Part shown: piece by piece, positions 54,865-64,000 of the stretch
Layout of the letters: each line of letters opens with the position of its first letter
Numbering within the stretch: the stretch's first letter is position 1
Origin: Bacteroidia bacterium
GTDB taxonomy: Bacteria; Bacteroidota; Bacteroidia; NS11-12g; UBA9320
Assembly (NCBI GenBank): GCA_020849295.1
Contig: JADLGN010000020.1
Span: 47,824-111,823, forward strand
Direction of reading: 5' to 3'
Length of the DNA: 64,000 nt
Notes under the pieces: model-generated
Database searches by the model: none
Told to the model about the DNA's origin: nothing
Seen by the model: the letters and a program-made list of their open reading frames with translations, nothing else
Made by a program: the position numbers and the translations under genes

Positions 54865-55830
54865 ATGACAAATTACAATGATGAAATAGAAGCGGCAAAT
54901 TCATTTGCAGATGATGTAAAAAAATTAAAAGAAGAAATTGGTAAAGTAATAATTGGTCAACATGATGTAATAAATGGAGTTTTGACTTCAATTTTTTGTC
55001 AAGGACACAGTTTGTTGGAAGGTGTTCCAGGTTTAGCAAAAACTTTGTTGGTAAAAACAATTTCAGAAACTCTGGATTTAAGTTTTAATAGAATACAATT
55101 TACACCAGATTTAATGCCAAGCGATATTACAGGTTCTGAAATTCTTGATGAAAACAAAAACTTTAGATTTAATAAAGGTCCTTTGTTTGCCAATATAGTT
55201 TTAGCTGATGAAATTAACAGAACTCCGCCTAAGACTCAGGCTGCATTATTAGAAGCTATGCAAGAAAAAACTGTTACTGTTAGCGGACAAAACCATAAAC
55301 TGCCCGAACCATTTTATGTACTCGCTACGCAAAACCCTATTGAAAACGAAGGCACATATCCATTGCCTGAGGCTCAATTAGACCGTTTTATGTTTAAATT
55401 AAAATTAGATTATCCAAGCTATGAAGAAGAAATAGAAGTTGTAAAAAACACAACATCAGATAAAATTGAGATACCAAATAAAATTTTCGGTGCAAAAGAA
55501 ATTATTTATTTTCAAAATTTAATAAGAAAAGTTCCGGTTGCCGATAATGTATTTGAATATGCTGTTTCGCTTGTAAATAAAACAAGACCGGGTAATAAAT
55601 TAGCATCTGATAATATTAACAAGTATGTAAGTTTTGGTGCAGGTCCACGAGCAAGTCAATTCCTTATTTTAGGAGCTAAATGCAATGCTCTTATGAATAA
55701 TAAATTTTCTCCTGATATAGAAAACGTACAGTCAATTGCTAATGAAGTTTTAAGGCATCGCATTTTACTCAATTATAAAGCTGAAGCTGAAGGAATTTTG
55801 CTTGAAGAACTAATTAAAAAATTACTTTAA
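54865..55830 (+). CDS. MoxR-family AAA+ ATPase
   Basis: 321 residues, normal length. Walker A is GVPGLAKTLL, Walker B IVLADEINRTPPKTQAALLEAM, sensor 1 YVLATQNPIENEGTYPLPEAQLDRF, and the C-terminal lid GPRASQFLILGAKC. MoxR ATPases act as chaperones in protein maturation and envelope stress responses, usually with DUF58 and von Willebrand A proteins. Those partners are not downstream here: a bidirectional terminator and the convergent PorP/SprF-OmpA gene follow. It is instead the last gene of the SurA/parvulin run. Confidence 0.95.
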   Translation: MTNYNDEIEAANSFADDVKKLKEEIGKVIIGQHDVINGVLTSIFCQGHSLLEGVPGLAKTLLVKTISETLDLSFNRIQFTPDLMPSDITGSEILDENKNFRFNKGPLFANIVLADEINRTPPKTQAALLEAMQEKTVTVSGQNHKLPEPFYVLATQNPIENEGTYPLPEAQLDRFMFKLKLDYPSYEEEIEVVKNTTSDKIEIPNKIFGAKEIIYFQNLIRKVPVADNVFEYAVSLVNKTRPGNKLASDNINKYVSFGAGPRASQFLILGAKCNALMNNKFSPDIENVQSIANEVLRHRILLNYKAEAEGILLEELIKKLL

Positions 55831-55844
55831 AAAGAATAATCAAT

Positions 55845-55876
55845 AAAAAAGGGGCTTAGTATTAAGCCCCTTTTTT
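55845..55876. terminator. Bidirectional rho-independent terminator
   Basis: Fourteen-bp perfect stem, AAAAAAGGGGCTTA (55845-55858) with its complement (55863-55876), loop GTAT. A-run and T-run on the two sides serve both converging transcripts, moxR from the left and the PorP/SprF-OmpA gene from the right. Confidence 0.9.
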
Positions 55877-55896
55877 ATTATTAGTTTTGTTTAAAA

Positions 55897-57360
55897 TTAC
55901 TTCTCTATAACTTTAAATTCTACACGTCTGTTTGCGCTTAAATCGCTTGAAGCAGGTTTAGCTTCACCATAACTAAATACTGTAAGTCTATCTTTTGAAA
56001 CTCCTTTAGAAACAAGATAATCAATTACAGACTTGCTTCTTCTTTCTGATAATCTTTGATTGTACTCAGGAGTACCTCTATCATCAGTATGACCAGAAAT
56101 TTCGATTTTAAGCGATGGATTTTCTTTCATTACAGATACTAATTGATCTAGTTCTGCTTTTGCCTCGTTTGATAAATCATATCTGTTAGTAGCAAAATAA
56201 ACATTTTGGAATTCATAAACATCGCCAACTTCAACAGTACCTTTACCTAATTTTGATTTTAATTCTTCAAACATTCTTTTCAATGTATTGATATCATCAG
56301 ACTGATTTGTATTATCATTTGTATTCTTTTTGATGTCATCTTTATTTTTTTCGATATCATCAGAATTTGTTTTAACACGCTTATCTAAATCTTCAATTTT
56401 AGCTTTATCGCCATCTAATCTGTCATCAATACCTTTTAGACGTTTTTTAAGTTCTTCGTCATCAGTACCTGAACCAAATTGAAATCCTAATAAAACTTCA
56501 TTAGCACCTCTTAAGTATGTTTTGTTTGAATTTACAGTAATGTCATGAGCATAACCTAAAACAAATTGTTTTGCTAATCTCAAACCTGCCATCATTCCGA
56601 AAGCATATTTTGATCTGTACATTACACCACCCCAAATCATATCTCTATAACTTGCAACAGCAGATACATCATATTGTAAAGGAGCATTTGGTGTTAATCT
56701 TACAAAAGCAGATGGCTCAATTTTCAATTTGTCTTCCATTGCTTTAATCATGTAAGAAGTATTGAATTGAAAATGGCGTGTGTTCTTATATACTAATTCA
56801 GATTTATTTGGCTGTTCGTATTTTATATCCAAGGCTAAAACCTGAGGAATTGATACACCAAAATTAAAATCTTTATAAGTATAATTTACACCAAAGTTAG
56901 CATCGAAACCGGTTTTATTGTTATTGTTTAATTGTAACAATGGATCGTCCGGATGTTTATAAATCATATCTTCTGTACTTAAACGATTATCTATAAATCC
57001 TAAGCCCATGCCTAATTTCAATTTGCTGTTTTCAGAAAAATTAATACCATAAGCGTAACTTATCATACCTCCTGTTCTGTTAAACATACCAGCATTATCC
57101 TGATATAGATTTGCACCTAAGCCTACATTCTTTGATTTTAGAGGACCATCTACAGTCAGAGATTTTGTGATAGGCGCTCCTGGAACTCTATTCCACTGAT
57201 TGCGATACACAAGATATGCCTGACCATACTTTTGAAATCCTGCTAAAGCTGGGTTCCAAACAAACTTGTTATAGTAATAATGGCTTAAAAGCGGTACTTG
57301 TTGAGCTTTTACTGCTAATCCTACTATTACTATACTTAGTGTTATTATTAATTTTTTCAT
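55897..57360 (-). CDS. PorP/SprF-type T9SS membrane protein fused to an OmpA domain
   Basis: 487 residues. Signal peptide (TLSIVIVGLAVKAQ), then a PorP/SprF barrel (about 20-315) with the family start QVPLLSHYYYNKFVWNPALAGF and RNQWNRVPGAP. A coiled coil (about 320-375, rich in DDIEKNKDDIKKN) leads to a C-terminal OmpA domain (about 395-487): VYFATNRYDLSNEAKAEL, ISGHTDDRGTPEYNQRLSERR, FSYGEAKPASS. The OmpA part keeps the Asp and Arg that bind peptidoglycan diaminopimelate. PorP/SprF proteins help export and attach T9SS cargo with type B C-terminal domains. It begins 31 bases after such a cargo, as sprF follows sprB. The fusion would tie the barrel to the cell wall, an inference. Confidence 0.93.
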   Translation of the reverse strand: MKKLIITLSIVIVGLAVKAQQVPLLSHYYYNKFVWNPALAGFQKYGQAYLVYRNQWNRVPGAPITKSLTVDGPLKSKNVGLGANLYQDNAGMFNRTGGMISYAYGINFSENSKLKLGMGLGFIDNRLSTEDMIYKHPDDPLLQLNNNNKTGFDANFGVNYTYKDFNFGVSIPQVLALDIKYEQPNKSELVYKNTRHFQFNTSYMIKAMEDKLKIEPSAFVRLTPNAPLQYDVSAVASYRDMIWGGVMYRSKYAFGMMAGLRLAKQFVLGYAHDITVNSNKTYLRGANEVLLGFQFGSGTDDEELKKRLKGIDDRLDGDKAKIEDLDKRVKTNSDDIEKNKDDIKKNTNDNTNQSDDINTLKRMFEELKSKLGKGTVEVGDVYEFQNVYFATNRYDLSNEAKAELDQLVSVMKENPSLKIEISGHTDDRGTPEYNQRLSERRSKSVIDYLVSKGVSKDRLTVFSYGEAKPASSDLSANRRVEFKVIEK

Positions 57361-57391
57361 TTTCTAAATTAATTTTAAATTTTAATACTAT

Positions 57392-60300
57392 TTATTTTAC
57401 TGTTCCTCTAATTAAGTTTAATGCACCTTTATATATCTTGTCATTACCATTTAATGTTATGATATAATAGTAAGCACCGTCAGGTAAGTTTTCTCCTCCT
57501 GGGGCTTTGTATGTACCATCCCATTCATTTTGATAACCTTTCTTATTGAATACTTCCATTCCATATCTGTTTACTATACTTACAACAGCATCTGGGTAAG
57601 CCTCAATATTGTCGATTATCCAAGTGTCATTCTTACCATCATTGTTTGGTGTAACTACATTATGAACTTTAAGAACAAATTCAACTTTTACAGTAATGTT
57701 TACTGTGTCATAATCAATACAACCATTCTTATCAGTAACTAAAAGTATATAAGTGATATTCTGGTCAGGTTTGCTGGTAACATTTGCCTGATCACCTGAA
57801 GCAGGTGTTAGATATGTAGTTGGTGACCACTGGTATGTTCCACCTATTCCAGCACCTTTACCTTTTAAGTTTACAGACTGCCCTTTATCAATTGCAGTGT
57901 CGTTTCCGGCAAATGCTATTGGATTTGGCCATACAGTTATATAGATTGAATCTTCATTAGAACATCCGCCTAAAGCTAATGGAGCGTAAATTCTAACTTT
58001 ATACCAACCTGATTTCTTAACAGTAATACTTTGAGTAGTAGCACCATTGCCCCATAGATATTGTCTCATTCCATTGTTTGCAGTCAATACTGTACTGTCA
58101 CCATCACAGAATTTAGATTTGTTAGTAGTAATTACTACAACAGGCAATGCATGAACAATTGCATTTTTAGTTACAGAATTAATACAACCTTTATCTGATG
58201 TAGTTCTTAACAATACAGAGTAAATACCGCTTCTATCGTAGGTATGTAATGGATCTTTTCCTGTTGAGAAAGTACTGTCACCGAAGCTCCAGTAGTTTTC
58301 AAGTATTACATCACTTGATCCTGTTGGCAATTTACTTCCGTTTATAAATTTACTTGTTTCGCCAATACAAACATCAGCTACAGTAAAGTCTGCAATTGGA
58401 TTAGCCCAAACTGTTACAGGTTTTACAAGTGTTTTAACACAATTGTTATTACTTATTGCTGTTAAAGAAACATTAAATAAGCCAAATCCTGTAAATGTAT
58501 GAGTTGGATTAGTTGCTGTTGAATTTCCTTGACCAGCGAAATCCCATTTGTATGTTAATGAACCAACACCGATTGATGAGGTATTTACAAATGTCATAGC
58601 ACTATTTTGACAAACCGGATTTGCAACAAAGTTAGGTTCTGGAAGAGTGTAAACTGTAACATTATGAGTTATTTCAGCAGCACAACCATTATTGCTTACT
58701 ACTGTTAAAGTAACTGTATAAGTTCCGGCTGCAGCATATTTATGTGATGGGCTTGCAACTGTTGATGTGCCTCCGTCACCAAAGTTCCAGAAGTATGATT
58801 TAATTGAACCTCCTGAACCGATAGATGATCCATCAGTAAATTTAACTGCTGTATCCTGACAAGTATTTTTAAATGTAAATTCAGCAACTGGTCGTGGGTT
58901 TACAGTAATAGTTTTAACAATACTATCTCTACATCCTTTAGCAGAAACTGCTAATAAACTTACTGAATAATTACCAACTGCAGTATATGCATGGGTAGGA
59001 TTACCGTCTTTAGATGTGAAGCCATCTCCAAAGTTCCAGCTATATGAAGCAATTGTTCCTGTAGAGATTGAACTTGTGTTATTAAATACAGCAACAGAAT
59101 CTTTACAAGAGTTAGCAAATGTAAAGTTTGTAACAGGATTTGGATTTACAACAGCAAAAGCTTGTGATGATAAACTATTATTAGCACAGTTATATGTTGT
59201 ATTAGTAATTGTTTCAAGTTTTACAACTACAGTTCCAGCATTATTTGTCGCTGGAGGTCCTACAGTTAATGGATAATTACCCGGACCTTTACCAGTCATA
59301 GCTGTTTGCAATACACCATTAACTCTGTATGTTAATGACCAATTATCAGTAGAAGCAATATTGCTTACAAGTACGTTGAATACAGCTGTCTTACCTTGAC
59401 AAATTTCAGGTGTTCCTGATATTGTAGCATCAACTGTAGGTATTACAACTATAGTAGTCGTTGCAGAATTAGCAGTTAGACAAGGACCGCTTTGAATTAC
59501 TGCTCTATAAACTCTTGTTTTAGCAAGGTTTGAAACAGTTATAGTTGTTGATGTATTACTTAATACAGTCCATGTTGCCATATTATCATCAGAATACTCC
59601 CATCTAACCACTTTACCAATATGTCCGGTTACTGTAATATCACTTGTAGTAACAGAATTAGCACAAAGTGGACTTACAGTTGCAGAAGTTGTTCCTCCAA
59701 CTGATTTTGGATAAACCTCGATAGTACGAGTTTGAATTGTTGTACGATTACATCCTGTTGTGGTATTTGTAATTGATACAATTTTAATAGTATCAACTCT
59801 CATTGTATTAGATGAATTATTAAAGTTAGGGGTTGTAATTGTAAATACTCCAGGACCTGTACCTGATTTAGTGTTAATAGAACCGGAATTGATAGTGTAA
59901 TTAACTGTCCAACCTTGGCCAACTAAAACATCATCAATTTTTACAGTGAAGTCAACCGGACTACCGTCACAAACATCTTTTGGAGCAGAATCATGAGTGG
60001 CTGTTGGTATTGCATTTACTGTAACAACACCTACACCGCTTAATGTATTTGAACATGTAACTGTTCCTGATGTAATAACAATTGATTTTAATGATATTGT
60101 TGTTGTTGTATTTAATACATTAGTAACTAATGAGAATGTACCGTTACCTGTGCCATCAAGAGTTCTTGTTGTAGAACCTTCTACAAATGTAAGAGTCCAA
60201 GATTGACCATAAGTATTTGATACAGTAACATTCAATGTTGCTGTATTGCCAGCACATATCGTAGCATTATCAATTGTAGCCATCGGCAACTCATTAACAG

Positions 60301-63300
60301 TAATTGTTAAAGTACTTGAGTATTCAGCACTACAAACTCCATTCATAACAACAACTCTGTATATTGTTGTTGTTGTAATATTACTAAATGTATATGTTAA
60401 ACTTGTATTACTAATGTCTGACCATGTTGAACCATTGTCTTCAGAATACTGCCATTTTACAACTTTACCATTATTTCCACCTAATGTAAGTGTTCCGCTG
60501 TTTGAACCTTTACAAACTGTTGCACTTGTATTTGTAGATAATGTACCACCTATAGTTTTAGAGTCAACATCAATCACTTTGGCATCAGTTATTGTAGATG
60601 AACAACCTGTGGTTGTGTTTGTAATAGAAACCAATGTTAATGTTGAAGTCGTTGGTAAAACAGTTGTAGTAGAAGTAATAGAAACTGCACCTGAACCAGT
60701 ACCTGTAACTGTTGCGTTAGCAGGACTTGAAGAACTTGGTGCTTTTACTGAATAATTTAAACTCCAACCTTCGGTTGTTTTTACTTTACTAACGTCAACT
60801 GTAAATGTAATTGTGCTTCCTTCACATAATGGAGACGGAACAGAAATATAGCTTGCTCTTGGCAAATCATTAACTGTAATTGTAATTGTTCCATTTAAGT
60901 TCTGGCTACACTGTGGGAAACCACTTATTTGTTTAATACTTATTAAAGTGATGTCAGTAGTTGATGTTAATACACCGGTATTTAAAGTGTATGTACCATC
61001 TCCTGTTCTTTCCATAGAATCAAGTTTTGAACCTATTAAGAAATAAACTCTGAATGTAGCACCATAAGTATTTGTAACCGTAATAGTGAAATTAGCAGAA
61101 TTACCTTCACAAATTGTTTGACTTCCGGAAATTGTAGCATTTGGAAGTTCTCTAACAGTAATAGTTGTAACATTAGAAATTGCTTCATTACAAGCACCAT
61201 TCTTAACCACAGCTCTGTAATAAGTGGTAGCTGTTAAATTACTATATGTTTGCGTAGAAGCTGTATTCATTATTCCATTAAATCCAGTGAACGGACTTAC
61301 TGTACTGTACTCCCATCTAACTACTGATCCATTGGTAGAACCTGCAGTATAAGTTATAGAACCTGCATTACTTCCTTTGCATACAGTAACGTCAGATGCA
61401 GTTGTTCCAACAGTTGTAGTAGCATCTACAGTAATTGTTTTAGACTCATTTACTGAACGAGTACAACCAGTTGTTGTATTTGTAATTAATGTAAATTTAA
61501 CTTCGGCAGATGGAGGATTATTCAATACAGGAGTATTGAATGTAAATGTTCCTGAGCCTGTTCCTGAAGGAGCCGGAGATATTGAAGAGCCTTCAATAGT
61601 TCCAGTTAAACTCCAACCTTGACCAGTTGGTACATTGGTAACTGTAACCATATAAGTTGTACTGTTACCTTGACAAATAGGACCTCCAACACTTGTTAAA
61701 GTAACAGTTGGCAATGCATTAACATTTACTGTAGCAGTACTTGTTAATGAAGTATTTGAACATCCTTTTCTGAATACTGAAGAAATTGTAGTATCAATTG
61801 AAGTAACAGATACTAATGTAACATCTGTATTAGTATTTAATACTGAAGTTGTAATAGAACCTGTAGCTCCAAATATATTTATAGTTTTTGTAGTTGTACC
61901 TTCTAAGTAAGTTAATACAGAACGCTGTCCTGCAGCAACATTAGAAATACTAACTGTTAATGTTGCAGTATTACCAGCACATATTGTAGTTGAACCACCT
62001 ATTGTAGCAACAGGTATTTCTTGAACTGTTACTGTTACAACATTTGACTCTTTTTCAGCACATACTCCATTTTTAACTATTACTCTGTAATATGTTGTTT
62101 GTGATATATTGATGTATGCCTGTGAATTAGAAGTATTATTAATTGAAGTCCAAGGACCTGATGAACTGTTCACACTTGATTCCCAACGAACAACAGAACC
62201 ATTTGAACTACCAACATTATAAGTCAAATTACCACTGTTTGCACCTTTGCAAACTGTAATATCTGTACCTAAACTTCCAACTGTAGTTGTAGCATTAACA
62301 GTGATATCAAGAGTTTGACCTGTTAATGTGCGTGTACAATTAGGAGATAAGCTTGTAGTAGAAATTGAAATAAGTTCAATAGTAACAGTACCTGCAGTAT
62401 TTAGTGCAGATGTGGCTACTGTGTATGTACCTGGTCCATTTCCTGAAGTAGTTTTTGTTGTACTGCCTTCTTTATAAGTCATTGACCAACCTTGTCCTGT
62501 AGATATATTTGAAACTGTAAATTCAAAACTACTTGTACTACCTTGACAAATTGGAGTAACAACATTATTTAATGTAGCAGTTGGCAATGGTGTAACATTA
62601 ACAGTTGCTGTTGATGATAATGTATTGTTTCCACAAGCAGGATTCATATTAGTACCTGAATGTGTTAATGTAATACTTTGAAGTGTTACATCAGATGTAG
62701 AACTAAGTGTATTTGTAGTAAGTGTAAAGCTACCATTTCCGCTTCCTGTAAGTGTTCTTGTAATTGTGCCTTCAAGGAAAGTAATTCTCCATGGGTTTCC
62801 ATAAGAGTTTGTTACTGTAACTGTTAAATCAGCGGTAGTTCCTTGACAAATAGTTGTAGAACCACTAACTGTAGCATAAGGTAATTCTCTAACAAAAATA
62901 GAATCAGGAGTTGCTATTGCTTCTAAACAAGATCTATTTTTAACAACTACTCTATACAATGTAGTTTGAGTTAAATTACTGTATGAATAAGTTGATGTAG
63001 TAGTTCCTGTCTGACTCCATGTTGTACCACCGTTTATAGAATACTCCCATCTTACAATTGCTCCGTTTCCACCACTATATGTTAAAGTTCCACTATTTGA
63101 ACCTTTACAAACAGTAGCTTTACCAGAAATTGAACCTGCAACAGTTGTTGCATCAACTTCAATAGTATCAGTTTGACCGGAAAGTGTTCTTGTACAAGTT
63201 GGCGTAGAGCTAGTAATTGTAATAGAATTTAAAGTAATTATAACATTACCAGGAGTATTTAATGTGGCAGTGTTTATAGTATATGTACCAGGACCACTAC

Positions 63301-64000
63301 CGGTTGTAGATTTGTTAACTCCTGCTTCTGTATAAGCTAATGACCATGCTTGTCCTGTAGCTATGTTTGAAACAGTAACATCAAAAGAACTTGTGCTTCC
63401 CTGACAAACAGGAGATACAAGTGAATTTAAAGTAGCATTTGGCAATGGTATAATAGTAAATGTTACATCTCCACTTTGCGTATTAGGTCCGCAAGTAACA
63501 CCGCTTGTTGTTGATATTTCTACAAGAGATACTACTGTATTTGAACTTAATGTAGAAACTGTTGTGAAATCGAAATTACCGTCACCTGTTCCTGTTAATG
63601 TTCTTGAAGTAGAACCTTCAATAACTTTAACTGCCCAATTTTGACTATAAGTATTTCCAACGGTAATTCTGTATGTGCCATTTGTATATTGACAAATTGG
63701 GTTATTTCCACTTGTTATACTAATAGATACAGTAGGTAATTCATTAACTGTTACAGTAACAATATTAGAAGAAACAATTTCAGCACATGTTCCAAATTTA
63801 GTCCAAACTCTATACTGAGTTGTTGTGGTGATATTTGAGAAAGTAATAGAAGTAGATGTATTAGAAATTACATTCCATGAACTTCCGCTATTAGTAGAAT
63901 ACTCCCATTTTACAACTGTACCATTATGACCTGATACAGAAATTGTTCCTGAATTAGCACCTTTACAAACTGTTTGATTAGAGCTAACTGTTCCAGCAAC
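57392..64000 (-). CDS. Giant T9SS adhesin, type B C-terminal domain (N-terminus outside window)
   Basis: At least 2,200 residues; the frame is open to the right window edge, and the ATG at 63445 lies inside the repeat array and is not the true start. Order from the C-terminus: a gliding-motility-type T9SS domain (VVTPNNDGKNDTWIIDN, IVNRYGMEVFNKKGYQNEWDG, LPDGAYYYIITLNG), two Ig-like linkers, four PKD domains (about 58140-59145; YSWNFGDG, YFWNFGDG and similar), and then tandem Ig-like supermodules to the edge. Each supermodule has three parts with hallmarks CQGSTSSF, VCKGSNSG..VRWEYS..YRVVVKNG, and TICxGxTAxLTV. It is a SprB-like surface adhesin exported through T9SS; a link to gliding is possible but unproven. 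Ser/Thr-rich, Cys repeated once or twice per unit. Confidence 0.9.
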   Translation of the reverse strand, partial: VAGTVSSNQTVCKGANSGTISVSGHNGTVVKWEYSTNSGSSWNVISNTSTSITFSNITTTTQYRVWTKFGTCAEIVSSNIVTVTVNELPTVSISITSGNNPICQYTNGTYRITVGNTYSQNWAVKVIEGSTSRTLTGTGDGNFDFTTVSTLSSNTVVSLVEISTTSGVTCGPNTQSGDVTFTIIPLPNATLNSLVSPVCQGSTSSFDVTVSNIATGQAWSLAYTEAGVNKSTTGSGPGTYTINTATLNTPGNVIITLNSITITSSTPTCTRTLSGQTDTIEVDATTVAGSISGKATVCKGSNSGTLTYSGGNGAIVRWEYSINGGTTWSQTGTTTSTYSYSNLTQTTLYRVVVKNRSCLEAIATPDSIFVRELPYATVSGSTTICQGTTADLTVTVTNSYGNPWRITFLEGTITRTLTGSGNGSFTLTTNTLSSTSDVTLQSITLTHSGTNMNPACGNNTLSSTATVNVTPLPTATLNNVVTPICQGSTSSFEFTVSNISTGQGWSMTYKEGSTTKTTSGNGPGTYTVATSALNTAGTVTIELISISTTSLSPNCTRTLTGQTLDITVNATTTVGSLGTDITVCKGANSGNLTYNVGSSNGSVVRWESSVNSSSGPWTSINNTSNSQAYINISQTTYYRVIVKNGVCAEKESNVVTVTVQEIPVATIGGSTTICAGNTATLTVSISNVAAGQRSVLTYLEGTTTKTINIFGATGSITTSVLNTNTDVTLVSVTSIDTTISSVFRKGCSNTSLTSTATVNVNALPTVTLTSVGGPICQGNSTTYMVTVTNVPTGQGWSLTGTIEGSSISPAPSGTGSGTFTFNTPVLNNPPSAEVKFTLITNTTTGCTRSVNESKTITVDATTTVGTTASDVTVCKGSNAGSITYTAGSTNGSVVRWEYSTVSPFTGFNGIMNTASTQTYSNLTATTYYRAVVKNGACNEAISNVTTITVRELPNATISGSQTICEGNSANFTITVTNTYGATFRVYFLIGSKLDSMERTGDGTYTLNTGVLTSTTDITLISIKQISGFPQCSQNLNGTITITVNDLPRASYISVPSPLCEGSTITFTVDVSKVKTTEGWSLNYSVKAPSSSSPANATVTGTGSGAVSITSTTTVLPTTSTLTLVSITNTTTGCSSTITDAKVIDVDSKTIGGTLSTNTSATVCKGSNSGTLTLGGNNGKVVKWQYSEDNGSTWSDISNTSLTYTFSNITTTTIYRVVVMNGVCSAEYSSTLTITVNELPMATIDNATICAGNTATLNVTVSNTYGQSWTLTFVEGSTTRTLDGTGNGTFSLVTNVLNTTTTISLKSIVITSGTVTCSNTLSGVGVVTVNAIPTATHDSAPKDVCDGSPVDFTVKIDDVLVGQGWTVNYTINSGSINTKSGTGPGVFTITTPNFNNSSNTMRVDTIKIVSITNTTTGCNRTTIQTRTIEVYPKSVGGTTSATVSPLCANSVTTSDITVTGHIGKVVRWEYSDDNMATWTVLSNTSTTITVSNLAKTRVYRAVIQSGPCLTANSATTTIVVIPTVDATISGTPEICQGKTAVFNVLVSNIASTDNWSLTYRVNGVLQTAMTGKGPGNYPLTVGPPATNNAGTVVVKLETITNTTYNCANNSLSSQAFAVVNPNPVTNFTFANSCKDSVAVFNNTSSISTGTIASYSWNFGDGFTSKDGNPTHAYTAVGNYSVSLLAVSAKGCRDSIVKTITVNPRPVAEFTFKNTCQDTAVKFTDGSSIGSGGSIKSYFWNFGDGGTSTVASPSHKYAAAGTYTVTLTVVSNNGCAAEITHNVTVYTLPEPNFVANPVCQNSAMTFVNTSSIGVGSLTYKWDFAGQGNSTATNPTHTFTGFGLFNVSLTAISNNNCVKTLVKPVTVWANPIADFTVADVCIGETSKFINGSKLPTGSSDVILENYWSFGDSTFSTGKDPLHTYDRSGIYSVLLRTTSDKGCINSVTKNAIVHALPVVVITTNKSKFCDGDSTVLTANNGMRQYLWGNGATTQSITVKKSGWYKVRIYAPLALGGCSNEDSIYITVWPNPIAFAGNDTAIDKGQSVNLKGKGAGIGGTYQWSPTTYLTPASGDQANVTSKPDQNITYILLVTDKNGCIDYDTVNITVKVEFVLKVHNVVTPNNDGKNDTWIIDNIEAYPDAVVSIVNRYGMEVFNKKGYQNEWDGTYKAPGGENLPDGAYYYIITLNGNDKIYKGALNLIRGTVK
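58140..59145 (-). repeat. Four tandem PKD domains in the giant adhesin
   Basis: Four ~80-residue units, each with an aromatic-FGD or -FAG turn (SWNFGDGF, FWNFGDGG, KWDFAGQG, YWSFGDST) followed by NPTHAY-type and YxVxL strands and a terminal Gly-Cys. They lie between the tandem Ig-like array and the T9SS domain. Confidence 0.85.
59150..64000 (-). repeat. Tandem ~860-base supermodules in the giant adhesin
   Basis: The VRWEYS-coding site recurs at about 59592, 60444, 61305, 62176, 63039 and 63898, i.e. every 852-871 bases (~287 residues), so five full periods and part of a sixth are inside the window and the array continues beyond it. Copies are diverged at the DNA level, not recent identical duplications. 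Confidence 0.88.

Noticed and set aside
58705..61622. Several open frames antisense to, or out of frame within, the giant adhesin
   Set aside because: They come from the low-complexity Thr/Val/Ser codon pattern of the adhesin and show no recognisable domain.
59150..64000. Regular repeats that might suggest a CRISPR array
   Set aside because: The period is ~860 bases, copies are diverged, and the repeats lie in one long coding frame.
1..64000. tRNA, rRNA, tmRNA or other structured RNA genes
   Set aside because: Reading the intergenic spaces gave no cloverleaf or conserved RNA core; a covariance-model search would be decisive.

Overview
The window is AT-rich DNA from a member of the Bacteroidota. 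This rests on type IX secretion (T9SS) C-terminal domains, a PorU2-type C25 peptidase, PorP/SprF- and GldM-like domains, the ExbB-ExbD-ExbD-TonB gene order, menaquinone genes, a bacillithiol gene (bshA), and -7 promoter boxes of the TAnnTTTG type. Genus or family cannot be fixed from the sequence. Both edges cut T9SS-exported proteins: the left edge holds the last 256 residues of one, the right edge at least 2,200 residues of another. No rRNA, tRNA, CRISPR array, prophage or complete insertion sequence was seen.

Layout. 1-3.7 kb: end of a T9SS cargo gene, a beta-barrel protein, a serine hydrolase, then a ~600-base spacer with an internally deleted IS3-like element, a solo element end and palindromic repeats, and a small lipoprotein. 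3.7-8.3 kb (minus strand): glycyl-tRNA synthetase coupled to a fused MutA-MutB methylmalonyl-CoA mutase. 8.4-20.7 kb (plus strand): a coiled-coil secreted protein, ribosomal protein S20, the operon exbB-exbD-exbD-tonB-small membrane protein-PstS-like lipoprotein-TPR-radC, a WD40 protein, an enoyl-CoA hydratase, two tandem DUF1573 proteins and lpxK. 20.7-23.8 kb (minus): kbl-menA-menC. 23.9-33.3 kb: T9SS-exported amidase, inositol-phosphatase-family protein, and a surface-polysaccharide island of five glycosyltransferases, an FkbM methyltransferase, a multi-pass membrane protein and a glycosyltransferase stub. 33.3-39.5 kb (minus): PAS-adenylate cyclase and PorU2.

39.7-41.9 kb: a 3-oxoacid CoA-transferase locus, visibly richer in G+C, whose two subunit genes are separated by a methyltransferase-like gene. 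41.9-50.5 kb: trmB, a WaaE-like glycosyltransferase, DUF3108 protein, a barrel protein with an NFU Fe-S scaffold, the bshA-acyP operon, an FHS-family sugar transporter with an AhpD-like protein, and a small secreted GldM-C-like protein. 50.6-55.8 kb (plus): three parvulin/SurA-type periplasmic chaperones and a MoxR ATPase. 55.9-64.0 kb (minus): a giant repeat adhesin followed 31 bases later by a PorP/SprF-OmpA fusion.

Common theme: most genes serve the cell envelope. TonB energises outer-membrane uptake; SurA-type chaperones support barrels; LpxK, WaaE-like and island glycosyltransferases build LPS or capsule; PorU2, PorP/SprF and GldM-like parts belong to the T9SS that exports the amidase and both edge proteins. 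The strongest candidates for something unusual are the adhesin/SprF-OmpA pair, the MutA-MutB fusion, the interrupted CoA-transferase operon and the orphan GldM-C protein. Nothing seen amounts to a proven new system.
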